From Candidatus Nitrosopelagicus sp. (GTDB lineage Archaea; Thermoproteota; Nitrososphaeria; Nitrososphaerales; Nitrosopumilaceae), in contig JAOMDA010000003.1 in NCBI GenBank assembly GCA_028345295.1, positions 1 through 64,000 on the forward strand: a stretch of 64,000 bases of DNA, given 5' to 3'. The translations under genes were made by a program, and so were the position numbers. Positions 52,807-64,000 of the stretch are shown here, one piece after another (position 1 is the stretch's first letter; every line of letters begins with the position of its first letter). The notes beneath the pieces are model-generated. The model did no database searches and was not told the origin of the DNA. It worked only from the letters and a program-made list of their open reading frames with translations.

Positions 52807-53770
52807 TCTCTTTAATCATTTTGGCATCTTTATTCATAGAATTTCCACCTAAAGTAAGGTATCCAGCACTGATAATTCCATTTGCCCCACTTAGAAGTAA
52901 TTCTTTTCCATCATCATTCAGATTTACTTCTCTTCCCCCAGAAATTTTAATTATTGATTTTGGAAGAAGAAATCTTAATACTGCAAAAACTCTTAAAATC
53001 TCTTCTAGTTCTAACGGAATTTGAAGTTCTAATGGTGTTCCAGGAAATGGTACTAACAGATTAATTGTTACTTCTTCCGGATTTAATTCTGCAATCTCCA
53101 ATACAAATTCTTCTCTCTGCTTTACTGTTTCTCCTAGTCCTATGATCCCACCTGTACAAAGTTCTAATCCTGCCTGTCTAGCAATTTGGAGTGTTTTAAC
53201 CCTATCATCAAATGTATGAGTAGTGCAAATTTCAGGAAATTTTGTTCTAGATGTTTCTAAATTATGATTATATCGTTTTACATTAAGTAATTTTAATTGT
53301 TTTGCTTGCTCATTTGTTAAAAAACCAAGACTACATTCAAGGTTTATTCCTATTTTGGAATTAATTTGTTTTATAATATTACAAATCATTTCAAAATCAT
53401 TATCAGATGGTTCCCTCCATGCAGCAACAAGACAAAATGAATCGGCACCATTATTTTTGGCAGTTATTGCCTGTTTGATAATTTCTTCAGCTGGTTGAAG
53501 CTTATAGTCATCAATTTTTGTATTAAAAAATGCAGATTGGCTACAAAACGAACAATCTTCACTACAGTAATTTTTTTTAATATTTGTTAATTGTTCAACA
53601 TCAATTTTCTTTCCTTGGAAAAATCGTGTAATTTCATTTGCAGCGTCAGATAGGTGTTTTAGAAATCTATCTTCAGTACTAAAGAGAATTTTTGCATCTA
53701 ATTCAGTAATTTTTTCATTTTTCAGTACTTGGTTTTTACAGTTTTCAATAATTTGCTGTTGAGAATTCAT
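52790..53770 (-). CDS. bioB: biotin synthase (radical SAM)
   Basis: Inserts sulfur into dethiobiotin. The radical SAM cluster motif is CxxxCxxC in NYCSEDCSFCSQS (about residues 69-76). GGIIGLGETVKQRE and the C-terminal GANGIISAGYLTLGG are family features. ATG 53770 is used, 326 aa. It shares a divergent control region with bioA. Confidence 0.96.
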   Translation of the reverse strand: MNSQQQIIENCKNQVLKNEKITELDAKILFSTEDRFLKHLSDAANEITRFFQGKKIDVEQLTNIKKNYCSEDCSFCSQSAFFNTKIDDYKLQPAEEIIKQAITAKNNGADSFCLVAAWREPSDNDFEMICNIIKQINSKIGINLECSLGFLTNEQAKQLKLLNVKRYNHNLETSRTKFPEICTTHTFDDRVKTLQIARQAGLELCTGGIIGLGETVKQREEFVLEIAELNPEEVTINLLVPFPGTPLELQIPLELEEILRVFAVLRFLLPKSIIKISGGREVNLNDDGKELLLSGANGIISAGYLTLGGNSMNKDAKMIKEIDLET

Positions 53771-53801
53771 CAATAGTTTTGATTCCTTTCTATAATTAAG
53801 C

Positions 53802-53829
53802 GTTAACTATGGATTTTTTTTAGGTTAAC
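53802..53829. promoter_or_regulatory. candidate BirA-type biotin operator
   Basis: Two palindromic GTTAAC hexamers (53802-53807 and 53824-53829) separated by 16 nt lie at the centre between divergent bioB and bioA. TATA-like boxes flank them on each side. The layout recalls the BirA BIO box of bacteria and archaea. Confidence 0.5.
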
Positions 53830-53859
53830 TATTATTAATAATGTAAAAAGACTTTGTAT

Positions 53860-56399
<2,540 letters not shown>

Positions 56400-56404
56400 G
56401 CTAA

Positions 56405-57802
56405 TTATTCTGTATATGCATATCTTCTTTCTCCCCTACTCTCAGAGGATTTTCCTTCAACATATTCAAGAACAAATTCTTTTTTGGAATTAAGTAATGA
56501 TTGTTCTGGTTTTAGTTTATTTTCATGTAGTTGCTCATATTCTTCTAGGCTAAGCTTCTTTCTCTCCCCAATTTCAGATTCTAAATTCATGTCTTTTACA
56601 ATTTCTTTATATCCTGATTGGATTACCCCACTAAACACCATGGCACTACTACCACTTCCATATGATGCAAATCCAAATCTTTTAGATTCTAGATCAATTC
56701 CCTTCTGGAATTCAAATTCAAGGCAACTTCTAAATCCTAAATAAAGTGAAGCAGTATAGAGATTACCAATCATTTTTGATGCAATTAATGAACTTGCAAC
56801 TTTATTTTCATATACTTCTTGATAATCAGTTGTATTAGCAAAACGTTTGGTAAACTCATGGTCTTTTGCCATAAATTCTGAATCTGCAAGAATTGATTCA
56901 ATTGTTCCACGTGGATCTTTAGGAACTGGTTCATCCATTCCTACCTGCTCAATAATTTTTGTCCATCTAGGAGTACCTCTCCATTCATGACGAACAAGGT
57001 ATGCCAGAGCTTTTTTGCCCATGTTACTATAAGGTAAGTGCATGTTTATGTAATCCATGTGGTCCAACATACTCTCATTTTCACCCAAGGTTATCATTCC
57101 AGTTTTTATCGCCTTTTTAGTATAATCAACTAATGCATTTTTTACTTGTATTAGATAAAGTAAATTAGAATATTGACCATGTACAACAGGTGTTTCTTTA
57201 CCAAATGGTCTGTAAAAGTCATATTCATTTTTGATTGATGTTGATGTAACTTTTGGATCAAATGTTAACAATCTTGGTATATCATTAAGCAACATTGCTA
57301 TAGCCCCACCACCTTGTGTCATCTCACCACTTGAACCTAAATCATATTTTGCTATATCTGAAACAACTACTAATGCATGTTTATCTTCTGACTCACCAGC
57401 ACGAATCCAATTTGAATTATCATATAATGCATAAGAACCACTTACACAAGCAAATTTACATTCAATGCCACCACAGTGTTGAAATGAGCCGTCACCATAA
57501 ACTTGTTCTAACATTCCAATTACATAGGAATTCATTGCTTTAGATTCATCTAGAGATGATTCAGTTGCAACATACAATCTACCAATGTTTTCTGGAGATA
57601 GTTTGTTTTTTTGCATTATTTTCAAGCATGCATTTGCAGCTAAAGTTGCAGGATCCTGGTTTGCATCTACAATTGCCATTTTTGCTATACCTAAACCATG
57701 TACCAATTTCTGAGGATCAAGACCTCTTGCTTCTGCAAAATCAGAAGCATCTACATACAATTTTGGTATATACACTGCAATATCATCAATTCCTGCTGCC
57801 AT
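56405..57802 (-). CDS. hydroxymethylglutaryl-CoA synthase
   Basis: Condenses acetyl-CoA and acetoacetyl-CoA in the mevalonate route to archaeal isoprenoid lipids. The 465-aa length is closer to the eukaryotic/bacterial long form than to the roughly 350-aa form of most archaea. Catalytic Glu81 (VATES) and Cys119 (KFACVSG) are visible, as is DAGGGAIAMLL-like MTQGGGAIAMLLND. Starts at ATG 57802. Confidence 0.93.
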   Translation of the reverse strand: MAAGIDDIAVYIPKLYVDASDFAEARGLDPQKLVHGLGIAKMAIVDANQDPATLAANACLKIMQKNKLSPENIGRLYVATESSLDESKAMNSYVIGMLEQVYGDGSFQHCGGIECKFACVSGSYALYDNSNWIRAGESEDKHALVVVSDIAKYDLGSSGEMTQGGGAIAMLLNDIPRLLTFDPKVTSTSIKNEYDFYRPFGKETPVVHGQYSNLLYLIQVKNALVDYTKKAIKTGMITLGENESMLDHMDYINMHLPYSNMGKKALAYLVRHEWRGTPRWTKIIEQVGMDEPVPKDPRGTIESILADSEFMAKDHEFTKRFANTTDYQEVYENKVASSLIASKMIGNLYTASLYLGFRSCLEFEFQKGIDLESKRFGFASYGSGSSAMVFSGVIQSGYKEIVKDMNLESEIGERKKLSLEEYEQLHENKLKPEQSLLNSKKEFVLEYVEGKSSESRGERRYAYTE

Positions 57803-57903
57803 AGCTATGCCTTTCTCAGTGAGTATATAACGGTTCTAGCGTAAAAATGTCTCCCCTAATTGAGAAATTTTTTTGCGATCAGTAGTCAAAATATATAAAT
57901 TTT

Positions 57904-58707
57904 TTATTTTTCTAGTATTGATTCAAAAACTTTTTCAAAAACTTCGTATGATTGGGCACCTTGAATTTTTTGTGCTTTGTTGTCTGATATAACATAAAAT
58001 GCAGGTGTTCCAGTTATTTCTAATGCATGTGCATCAGAATTACTAGATTCTATAATTGCCTGATATCTTTTTTCACTATTACATTTTTTTAATTCAACCA
58101 TATCTAAATCAATTTCAATGGCAAATTTTATTAATTTATCTTTTGATGCCCATCCATTATTTTCACCAGCCCAGTTGTTGAAAAGAATATTATGGTATGC
58201 CCAAAATTTATCTTGCTCACTTGCACAATGTGCAAAATGTGCAGCAGAAACAGAGTCAGGACCAATTATCGTAAAATCTTTATACATAATTTTTACTTTT
58301 CCTGTTTCAACAAAGTTTTCTATAATCTTATGATGTGTGTCATGGAAATAAACATTACAAAAGTGACATTGATAATCACCAAACTCAATCAATGTAATTG
58401 GTGCATTTCGATTACCTAAAACGGGAGATGTATTATCAAAAAATGTTTCTATTGTAATTGGCGTATGATTAATTTCCTCCTCTATTAATTGTATTTCAAT
58501 TAATTGTTGTGACTCTTCTGAAGTATTTTCTACTCCAAAAATTATGGCGGTAATACATATTCCTGCTATAACGGCTCCAATTGCTAATGATGGGGCATGT
58601 ATTTTTTTCCCTTGATCTTTTTTTGCCAATTCATTCTTTTCAGAAATTATGTAATCTTTACCTTCTATCTGAAAAGAAAATTCCTCATTAGAATTTTCCT
58701 CATTCAT
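57904..58707 (-). CDS. DsbA-family membrane-anchored thiol oxidoreductase
   Basis: The 267-aa protein has a cytoplasmic head, one transmembrane helix (about 38-58) and an outer thioredoxin/DsbA domain with C114-x-x-C117 (GDYQCHFCNVYFHDTHH) and the cis-Pro segment EITGTPAFYV. It probably makes or reshuffles disulfides in exported proteins, alongside the CcdA pair at 49.7-51.5 kb. Confidence 0.9.
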   Translation of the reverse strand: MNEENSNEEFSFQIEGKDYIISEKNELAKKDQGKKIHAPSLAIGAVIAGICITAIIFGVENTSEESQQLIEIQLIEEEINHTPITIETFFDNTSPVLGNRNAPITLIEFGDYQCHFCNVYFHDTHHKIIENFVETGKVKIMYKDFTIIGPDSVSAAHFAHCASEQDKFWAYHNILFNNWAGENNGWASKDKLIKFAIEIDLDMVELKKCNSEKRYQAIIESSNSDAHALEITGTPAFYVISDNKAQKIQGAQSYEVFEKVFESILEK

Positions 58708-58778
58708 AAGGCTTCGAATTTTTCACATGTTATAGTCCTTTGGTTAATTTTAAAAGACTGGATTTGTAATACATATTG

Positions 58779-59834
58779 ATGAAGAAAGTCTTTGTTAATG
58801 GTTATGGTTCTATAGGAAGTAGAATTGTACAATTCATCAAAGACGATCCAGAGATAGAGGTAATGGGTGTTGGTAAATATTCACCAGATTCAAAAGTGAA
58901 TGAAGCTATAGAAAAAGGCCTAAAAGTATTTGTTCCTGAAAAGAGTCAAAATGCCTTCTCAGATTTTAGTATATCTGGAAATATAGAATCCGTGTTAGAT
59001 GAATCTGATTTAGTAATTGATGCTTCTCCTGGTGGTCATGGGTTCAAAAATAAGAAATTATTTTATGAACCACGAGACATTTTATCGATTTACCAGGGTG
59101 GGGAAACAATTGATGGTGAGAATGCAGTTTCAGATTTGTTGTTTAACTCACGTGTGAATTACAATGATGCAATTGGGAAAAAACATGTGATGCAGGGTAG
59201 TTGCAATGTTACTGGAATGGGAAGAATTCTTGAACCATTACGAAAAAAATTTGGAGGTTCTATAAAGCGATTTGATGTAACACTGATTAGAAGATGGGCA
59301 GATATTGAACAAACTGAAAAATCTGTACCTGATACCATTGAACTTACACAAAGTCCACATCATGGTGAGGATGTTAAATCATATTTTGGTAAAGAATCAC
59401 CACTGTTTGTTCGTGCAATTAAAGTTCCAACAAGACAAATGCATTTACATATTATGGATGTTAGATTTGATGGAAAATCACCATCATCTGATGAGATACA
59501 TGATTTATTCAGAAATGAATTTGGTGTTGCCGTTCTATGGACAGCAAAAGGAACAAAGGATGTACGAGACTATGCAAATACTATGAATTTTAGTTTCAAG
59601 GATACAAATATGATACATATTCATGCAAACATGACAACATCAATTAATGACACTATACAAATTATGTATTCAGATGATCAAACTGGAATTGTAATTCCAG
59701 AAAACCATATGTTGATGCAAGCAATGTTGTTTGAAAAATCATATGATGAAGCATTTAATCATACTGAAAAACTGTTTAACATGAAAGAAAAGAAGCATCT
59801 ATTAGAAGAACATTTTGCAAAGAAAGAAAATTAA
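58779..59834 (+). CDS. gap: type II glyceraldehyde-3-phosphate dehydrogenase
   Basis: The archaeal class II, phosphate-dependent enzyme, used here mainly for gluconeogenesis. The 351-aa protein has the Rossmann motif VNGYGSIGSRI and the catalytic Cys near residue 140 in QGSCNVTGMGR. RADIEQT-like RRWADIEQTEKSVPDTI is typical. The ATG at 58779 is used, one codon inside the longest frame. Confidence 0.96.
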   Translation: MKKVFVNGYGSIGSRIVQFIKDDPEIEVMGVGKYSPDSKVNEAIEKGLKVFVPEKSQNAFSDFSISGNIESVLDESDLVIDASPGGHGFKNKKLFYEPRDILSIYQGGETIDGENAVSDLLFNSRVNYNDAIGKKHVMQGSCNVTGMGRILEPLRKKFGGSIKRFDVTLIRRWADIEQTEKSVPDTIELTQSPHHGEDVKSYFGKESPLFVRAIKVPTRQMHLHIMDVRFDGKSPSSDEIHDLFRNEFGVAVLWTAKGTKDVRDYANTMNFSFKDTNMIHIHANMTTSINDTIQIMYSDDQTGIVIPENHMLMQAMLFEKSYDEAFNHTEKLFNMKEKKHLLEEHFAKKEN

Positions 59835-61075
59835 TCTATTTTTTCTATTCTAATTTTTTCAGGTTTATTTTTTGAAACTTTTTCTATAATAATTCTTAAT
59901 GAACCAATCTCAATTTTATCATCCTCTTTTGGCATATCATGCAATTGTTCGTGTAACAATCCATTTAATGTTGAATAGTCGTCTCCTGGCGGGATATCTG
60001 ATTTGAAAATTTCATTAATTACATCAATTTCTATATCACCGTCAGTCACAATTGCATTTTGACCATCTCTTTGAAAACTGGGTTTCTCAGTATCTGTTTC
60101 ATCTTGTATTTCACCCACAATTTCTTCCAAAAGGTCTTCTAATGTAACACATCCTTCCACTCCACCAAATTCATCTAAGACAATTGCCATGTGGGTCCTT
60201 CTACCCTGCATTTCTTTTAATAAATCACTTACTCGTTTTTCTTGTGATACAAATACTGGCTCTCGCATAATTTGTTCAAGTGAAATAACTTTTTCATTCC
60301 CTTCAAGTTTTTTAAGAACATCTCTAACATGAACTATTCCTACTATTTGATCTGTGTTGTCTGCAAAAACTGGTATTCGTGAAAAACCACTTTTATTAAT
60401 TTCTGGTAATGCTTCAAAAAGCATCATTTTTGAATTTAGTTTAAACATTTTTGTTCTAGGGGTCATAACAGTTCTGATCACTATATCATCAAAATTCAAT
60501 GCACCGTGAACTAGTTCACTTTCTTGTTTTTCTATAGCTTTATCTTTGTAACCTTGTTCAACAACCTCTTTAATTTCATCCTCTGTTAATCCAGGTGGAA
60601 TATCACTACTACCTGTTAGTTTTATCATTCCTTTTGTGATTATTTCAAAAATCCACACAATTGGAAAGAATGCATAACCAAAAATCAATAAAATTCTACT
60701 GTTTTTGATTGCAACTTTTGCTGCATTTGCATTACAATATGTTTTTGGAGTAATCTCACCAAATATTAGAATTAAAAATGTCATAATCCCTATTGCAATT
60801 GCTAATCCATCATCACCAAATAATTTTAATGCAATATCAGTTGCTAAAGCAGTTGCCGCTATACTAGCCAAATTATTTCCTAAATTAACACTGGACATCA
60901 TTCGGCTTGGGTTAGATTTTAGTTTATGAAGTGATGTTGCACCTTTTACTTTGTCCTTTACCATCTGCTCAATTTTTGAGAGTCTAATACTAACTAAAGC
61001 AACTTCTAAACCACTAAAATATCCAGAAAGACCTATCATTGCAATTAGTACTGCAATTTCATATTCTAATTGCAA
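59831..61075 (-). CDS. CNNM/CorC-type membrane protein with CBS domains
   Basis: A 414-aa protein with an N-terminal DUF21/CNNM membrane domain (about 1-180; SVNLGNNLASIAATALATDIALKLF, IFGEITPKTYC), two CBS domains (about 195-315, starting VMTPRTKMF) and a C-terminal CorC/HlyC domain. The family transports or senses Mg2+/Co2+. Start is TTG 61075. It is convergent with gap, overlapping by 4 nt. Confidence 0.92.
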   Translation of the reverse strand: MQLEYEIAVLIAMIGLSGYFSGLEVALVSIRLSKIEQMVKDKVKGATSLHKLKSNPSRMMSSVNLGNNLASIAATALATDIALKLFGDDGLAIAIGIMTFLILIFGEITPKTYCNANAAKVAIKNSRILLIFGYAFFPIVWIFEIITKGMIKLTGSSDIPPGLTEDEIKEVVEQGYKDKAIEKQESELVHGALNFDDIVIRTVMTPRTKMFKLNSKMMLFEALPEINKSGFSRIPVFADNTDQIVGIVHVRDVLKKLEGNEKVISLEQIMREPVFVSQEKRVSDLLKEMQGRRTHMAIVLDEFGGVEGCVTLEDLLEEIVGEIQDETDTEKPSFQRDGQNAIVTDGDIEIDVINEIFKSDIPPGDDYSTLNGLLHEQLHDMPKEDDKIEIGSLRIIIEKVSKNKPEKIRIEKID

Positions 61076-61228
61076 TTTTTAATACCTCTTAAAATTAAAT
61101 TTATGAATTTGCTAAACGTCTTCATTTAGAATAGAAACAACCTCATTTCTGTATACCAACAACAAAAGATAGAGTCTATTAAGGTTTAAGATTTCTAAAA
61201 ATTGAGTTCATCCATTTTGTGCGTAATC

Positions 61229-62566
61229 TTAGATTCGTGGGGGTTTGGCAAATTTGTTAGCAGGATCATTATGATAATCAATTGGAAGTAATGGTTCTTT
61301 TTGCCTACCTGTCAATATGCCTACAACTATATCATCATTTTTTATAATTTCATCATCAACTAGTTTTTTTATGCCTGCAACTGTTGCACCTGATGCCATT
61401 TCACAATCAAAACCATTCAGACCAACAACTGACATCCCATCAAGCATTTCTTTATCTGATACTTGAATTACACATCCATTGGTAAATTCCAATGCACGTA
61501 AACCTTTAGCAATATTTGCTGGTTTTCCTATTTGTATTGCAGTAGCCTTAGTTTTTGGACCCAGATTATTTTTATTCATGTAATCGTAATATCTGTCTAC
61601 TAATTCCAAATTTGGTGAACCACCGTTCCAACGTAATTCTTCATTTTCAAACTCACCATTATACAGATTGTGTAACGTGTTTGCGCCTTCAGCATTTATT
61701 ACTGCAATTTTTGGAATTTTTTTGATCCACCCCCAATTGTATAATTCAATTAAACTTTTACCACAACTTGAAGTGTTTCCTAACGCACCGCCAGGATACA
61801 CTATCCAATCTGGAACTTCCCATTCTAAAAATTCAAGTGCCCTAAATGGGATTGTTTTTTGGCCCTCAATTCTAAATGGATTAACAGAGTTTACAGTGTA
61901 ACTTCCTTCTTCATTAGCTGCATCAAGTGATTTTGTAAATGCATCATCAAAATTTCCATTCACCTTAATCATCTGTGTTCCAAATTGATATGCCTGACTT
62001 AATTTTCCTGGAGCTATTTGACCATCTGGAATATAGACATCGCATTCCATATTTTCATTAGCAGCAAACATTCCTGCAGATGCAGAAGTATTTCCCGTAG
62101 ATGCACAAATGATTTTTTTTGCACCTGTCATTTTAGCATGAGTTACTGCTGACGCCATCCCATTATCTTTGAATGAACCACTAGGATTGTAACCTTCTGG
62201 CTGCAACATGAGATTGTTATTACCAATTCCAACAAAATTTGATACCTTGGACATATGATATGGTTTTGACTGTCGTCCTTCTGCACCATCCAAGGAAACT
62301 AAAAATTTTGAACATTGGTCTAATTCTTCAGTTTCAATTTCGGCAAAATTTAGCAATTCCCGAAATCTCCATACACCGCTTTCGTTATAGATGCTATCTC
62401 TGGATCGTCTTTGATAAAAAATTTCTTTTAGTTTAGTTGGGGGTTTTTCTTTATACTCAACATCTAGAAGGTGCCCACACTTTTCACATTTAATTTGTCT
62501 TGAAACAATAGGGTATATTTGACCACATTTCGGGTTTATACATAAAAGATGTGCACTTTGTTTCAT
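61229..62566 (-). CDS. thrC: threonine synthase
   Basis: A PLP enzyme forming threonine from phosphohomoserine. The 445-aa protein starts with a zinc ribbon (Cys9, Cys14, Cys27, Cys30), then the PLP lysine Lys133 in NPSGSFKDNGM, STGNTSASAGMFAA and the GGALGNTSSCGKSL phosphate loop. It works after homoserine dehydrogenase (1219-2229) and a homoserine kinase not in the window. Confidence 0.95.
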   Translation of the reverse strand: MKQSAHLLCINPKCGQIYPIVSRQIKCEKCGHLLDVEYKEKPPTKLKEIFYQRRSRDSIYNESGVWRFRELLNFAEIETEELDQCSKFLVSLDGAEGRQSKPYHMSKVSNFVGIGNNNLMLQPEGYNPSGSFKDNGMASAVTHAKMTGAKKIICASTGNTSASAGMFAANENMECDVYIPDGQIAPGKLSQAYQFGTQMIKVNGNFDDAFTKSLDAANEEGSYTVNSVNPFRIEGQKTIPFRALEFLEWEVPDWIVYPGGALGNTSSCGKSLIELYNWGWIKKIPKIAVINAEGANTLHNLYNGEFENEELRWNGGSPNLELVDRYYDYMNKNNLGPKTKATAIQIGKPANIAKGLRALEFTNGCVIQVSDKEMLDGMSVVGLNGFDCEMASGATVAGIKKLVDDEIIKNDDIVVGILTGRQKEPLLPIDYHNDPANKFAKPPRI

Positions 62567-62714
62567 TTAGATTTTTTTATACCCGTAACTAATTTAAAGT
62601 AATAATTATCAAAAAAATTTCAAGTTAAGTAAACTTAGATTACTGGCAATTCACTTTTTTAATATAATATATCCTAACCAAAGACTTACAACTGAAAAAT
62701 AACTTGACCAAAAC

Positions 62715-63089
62715 ATGCGTGAAACAAATGAATATTTTAAAGGAATTCTCAATCAGATACTTGATTCATATGCAATTATTGAAAATTTACACAATAGCCC
62801 AAATGATTTAGATGTGTTACAAATCGAGGTAGCCAAAATTATGGGTTTGTTTAAGATTATTTTCAGGAAACTCAGTAAAAATAATGATTCATTACAAGAT
62901 TTCTCTAAATTACATAAGATTGTTGGTGAATATTTAGAAAACTATGATTTCTCTAGAGAAATAAATTTATTATTAAAAACATTTTCCGAAGATCAGTCTA
63001 GAGTGAAAAATATTAGATTGTCAGTTTCAAAATCATTAAATGATAATGAGTTAATTGAAAAAATCTACAGTTTATCAAAAAAACTTTAA
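62715..63089 (+). CDS. hypothetical all-helical protein, 124 aa
   Basis: An alpha-helical protein without Cys and with no recognised motif (YFKGILNQILDSYAIIENLH, VAKIMGLFKIIFRKLSKN). It is divergent from thrC behind an A/T-rich promoter (AATATAATATATCC near 62660-62673). Unknown. Confidence 0.55.
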   Translation: MRETNEYFKGILNQILDSYAIIENLHNSPNDLDVLQIEVAKIMGLFKIIFRKLSKNNDSLQDFSKLHKIVGEYLENYDFSREINLLLKTFSEDQSRVKNIRLSVSKSLNDNELIEKIYSLSKKL

Positions 63090-63102
63090 TTTTCTATTAG
63101 TA

Positions 63103-63417
63103 TTATTTCTTCTTTTTCTTTGAAATTTTTGCATCTTTTTCTTTAATTTGTTTATCAACTTCAGATTTTTTGTCTTCAACTGCCTTGAAAACTTCCTGAA
63201 TTACTCCATCTAAATAAGAATCAGAAACTGTAGGTTCAACTGCAGTAGCAATATCATTAATAACTGAAGATATTTGGGAACTTACTTGTTCAAAATTTTC
63301 AGGATCATCTGAAACCGTTGCATAAAGTGATTTAAGATTATCTACTTGACTAATGACCTGATCGGTTAAGGTTACTTTGAATGTAGTATCATTTACAACT
63401 ATTTCTTTTGTTATCAT
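63103..63417 (-). CDS. hypothetical protein with Lys-rich tail, 104 aa
   Basis: An N-terminal beta-strand region (ITKEIVVNDTTFKVTLTDQVI) followed by acidic helices and a basic KEKDAKISKKKKK tail, which could contact nucleic acid or membrane. No family recognised. 52 nt downstream of the next minus-strand gene. Confidence 0.55.
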   Translation of the reverse strand: MITKEIVVNDTTFKVTLTDQVISQVDNLKSLYATVSDDPENFEQVSSQISSVINDIATAVEPTVSDSYLDGVIQEVFKAVEDKKSEVDKQIKEKDAKISKKKKK

Positions 63418-63469
63418 TATTGAAATGTCAAGATTTGAAGCTTATAAGTTTGTAAAATATTATTATTTA

Positions 63470-63829
63470 TTAAAAAACAATTAGATCCAACGCCGCTGCA
63501 TCACTAATTAACATTGTATGTCTCGTATTAATTACATAACCATTTTTAATATCTTTTGTTGGAACCCAACGATTAGTTGATGTATAATGTCTTTTTTCAA
63601 CTAATTCATTTTCAACACTCTCTATGTCTAATTCACCTTCCTCAACTTTTTGTGTCTCAAGATGCTTAATTGTAATCATAATTTTATTAATTTTAACTCT
63701 ATCACCAAACTTCCATTGCGACGGAGCAGTTTCATCAGAAACTTCAAGTACCTTAATTTTCATTTCTTTTTTACCTAATGCATCACGACTAACTAACATT
63801 CGTTCATCTATAAAATTTTCAAAGCTCAT
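63470..63829 (-). CDS. hypothetical protein, 119 aa
   Basis: A beta-rich small protein (KIKVLEVSDETAPSQWKFGDRVKINKIMITI, NRWVPTKDIKNGYVINTRHTMLISDAAAL). Its first half suggests an OB-like barrel, but no firm family is seen. ATG 63829. Confidence 0.55.
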   Translation of the reverse strand: MSFENFIDERMLVSRDALGKKEMKIKVLEVSDETAPSQWKFGDRVKINKIMITIKHLETQKVEEGELDIESVENELVEKRHYTSTNRWVPTKDIKNGYVINTRHTMLISDAAALDLIVF

Positions 63830-63880
63830 AGAACATCTGTCAATATATCAGTAATAAAGTATGTGTAGTTTAATTCATAG

Positions 63881-64000
63881 TTATAAAATTTTTTGATGCC
63901 GCGAATTAAAAGGCATTTGATAATCTTTTAGTTCCAACGTTATCTTATCACCATTAATTAATCCATAGACAGTGCCATCATATTTACATACTATATCTAT
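63881..64000 (-). CDS. C-terminal fragment of a protein cut by the window edge
   Basis: An open frame enters from the right edge and ends at TAA 63881-63883. The 39 visible residues (IDIVCKYDGTVYGLINGDKI, then a polar end) look coding but are too few to identify a family. Confidence 0.5.
   Translation of the reverse strand: MDIVCKYDGTVYGLINGDKITLELKDYQMPFNSRHQKIL

Overview
The window is a low-GC archaeal chromosome segment that looks like a marine, ureolytic ammonia-oxidising thaumarchaeon (Nitrososphaeria, Nitrosopumilus/Nitrosarchaeum-like). The evidence is the gene content: CdvA and CdvB/ESCRT-III division proteins, archaeal 20S proteasome subunits, an archaeal-order ribosomal protein cluster, type II GAPDH, FEN-1, methylmalonyl-CoA genes of the 3-hydroxypropionate/4-hydroxybutyrate CO2-fixation cycle, urease with a DUR3-type urea transporter, and many single-helix microproteins and CxxC zinc-ribbon proteins. 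Many monocistronic genes have an A/T-rich box about 25 nt before the start codon (leaderless geometry). Internal operon genes often carry GGAG-type Shine-Dalgarno sequences, and TTG/GTG starts are common. No IS element, integrase, CRISPR array or phage gene was seen.

Layout. 1-14 kb holds housekeeping genes: a probably non-catalytic proteasome beta subunit, homoserine dehydrogenase, MsrB, a duplicated ThyX-like protein, CdvA, an AMP-forming acyl-CoA synthetase, FEN-1, an intron-containing tRNA-Ser, CysS, NadE, a Rieske protein, a YchF-type GTPase and a SelB-like protein without GTPase motifs. 14.4-19.5 kb is an accessory island. A winged-helix regulator and a MEDS-sensor protein face each other, flanked by inverted copies of one promoter element. 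The copies read outward into a two-gene unknown operon and into a seven-gene operon (zinc finger, membrane protein, unknown, zinc ribbon, DICT-like sensor, SDR-membrane fusion, microprotein). 19.6-24.2 kb holds ilvC and the methylmalonyl-CoA mutase/MeaB/epimerase set. 25.5-34.1 kb is the urea locus: DUR3-like transporter, a fused UreB-UreC, UreA, divergent ureEFGD and two paralogous winged-helix regulators.

34.5-38.6 kb holds purC, an ArsR-like regulator behind two copies of a 19-bp dyad, DUF371, a flavin split-barrel protein, and a second module in which a pair of convergent genes is bracketed by a perfect 29-bp inverted pair. It ends with tRNA-Asn. 38.7-48.3 kb is the ribosomal S10/spc-type cluster on the minus strand (uL3 to uL6, without uL2 and the distal spc genes), preceded by a SPOUT methyltransferase and proteasome alpha. 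48.5-64 kb holds CdvB, a split DipZ-like CcdA/thioredoxin pair, the divergent biotin genes bioBF/bioAD with a central GTTAAC-N16-GTTAAC site, HMG-CoA synthase, a DsbA-like protein, GAPDH, a CNNM/CorC protein, threonine synthase and small unknowns.

The best candidates for undescribed biology are the MEDS/winged-helix/DICT island with its inverted promoter pair, and the 29-bp inverted-operator module at 37-38 kb. Both have two convergent genes bracketed by inverted copies of a regulatory element. All functional statements come from reading motifs and recalling families; no database search was run.
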